Source: Oceanobacillus salinisoli
Lineage (GTDB): Bacteria; Bacillota; Bacilli; Bacillales; Amphibacillaceae
Direction of reading: 5' to 3'
DNA length: 64,000 bases
NCBI RefSeq assembly: GCF_009733865.1
Contig: NZ_WOFB01000017.1
Span: 90,079-154,078 of the forward strand
Part shown: positions 63,960 to 64,000 of the stretch, piece after piece
How positions within the stretch are numbered: the stretch's first letter is position 1
Layout: the number at the start of each line of letters is the position of its first letter
The notes under the pieces: generated by a model
Seen by the model: only the letters and a program-made list of their open reading frames with translations
Told to the model about the DNA's origin: nothing
Databases searched by the model: none
Made by a program: the position numbers and the translations under genes

Positions 63960-64000
63960 ACTGCTTAGCGTACAATGTCAAATACTTTTTTCAAGTTTTT

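Overview
The window is low-GC chromosomal DNA from an endospore-forming member of the Bacillaceae. Gene order follows the Bacillus subtilis yqh-yqi-yqj region (comG, gcv, mntR, papA-efp, spoIIIA, accBC, nusB-folD-xse-ispA, yqxC-ahrC-recN-spoIVB-spo0A, bkd, dinB, rnz, namA). An OLE RNA gene beside its partner oapA, a B12-dependent ribonucleotide reductase, many dispersed intergenic repeats and several missing B. subtilis genes point to a halophilic or alkaliphilic relative such as Oceanobacillus or Virgibacillus. The genus is inferred, not proven.

Layout. 1-1813 is the right end of an integrated element (FtsK-like translocase, replication-relaxation protein, lipoprotein). It is inserted 13 codons into comGC, so the comG pilus operon is cut after comGA-comGB. 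4048-6691 holds yqzE, yqhG and the SNF2-type helicase yqhH. 6838-11179 is the glycine-cleavage operon behind a tandem glycine riboswitch; a 119-bp dispersed repeat sits in a hairpin loop of its second aptamer. 11288-18987 holds yqhL, nrdJ with paired NrdR boxes, mntR, yqhO, yqhP and yqhR, separated by repeats. 19150-20793 is papA-efp. 20800-21650 is a repeat island. 22365-27553 is the spoIIIA operon behind a near-consensus sigma-E promoter. 27911-34165 runs accB-accC-yqhY, then nusB-folD-xseA-xseB-ispA. 34398-35621 holds OLE RNA and oapA. dxs is absent from its usual place before tlyA-ahrC-recN-spoIVB-spo0A. 41700-42721 has small genes of unknown function. 42840-44727 holds an aspartokinase and a DUF2627 protein. 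44861-52930 is the branched-chain keto acid degradation locus: bkdR, then a sigma-54 promoter, bcd, lpdV, bkdAA, bkdAB and bkdB, without ptb and buk. 53031-56099 holds brxB, a Prli42-like miniprotein and a two-subunit methylmalonyl-CoA mutase. The rest holds a peptidase T-like enzyme, dinB, a leftward operon ugpQ-namA-rnz-aldehyde dehydrogenase, and a YqkB-like iron-sulfur protein.

How the genes fit together. The bkd enzymes convert Leu, Ile and Val to branched acyl-CoAs, which feed fatty acid synthesis (accBC is nearby) or catabolism. Methylmalonyl-CoA mutase can pass the propionyl-CoA branch into succinyl-CoA. Both the mutase and NrdJ need adenosylcobalamin, so the cell depends on B12 for two processes seen here. 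The sporulation genes follow the normal cascade: spo0A with 0A boxes and a sigma-H promoter, sigma-E-driven spoIIIA, and spoIVB.

Most striking points: the interrupted comGC, the glycine riboswitch carrying a mobile-repeat insertion, the OLE RNA-OapA pair, and several families of structured repeats that fill nearly every long intergenic gap.
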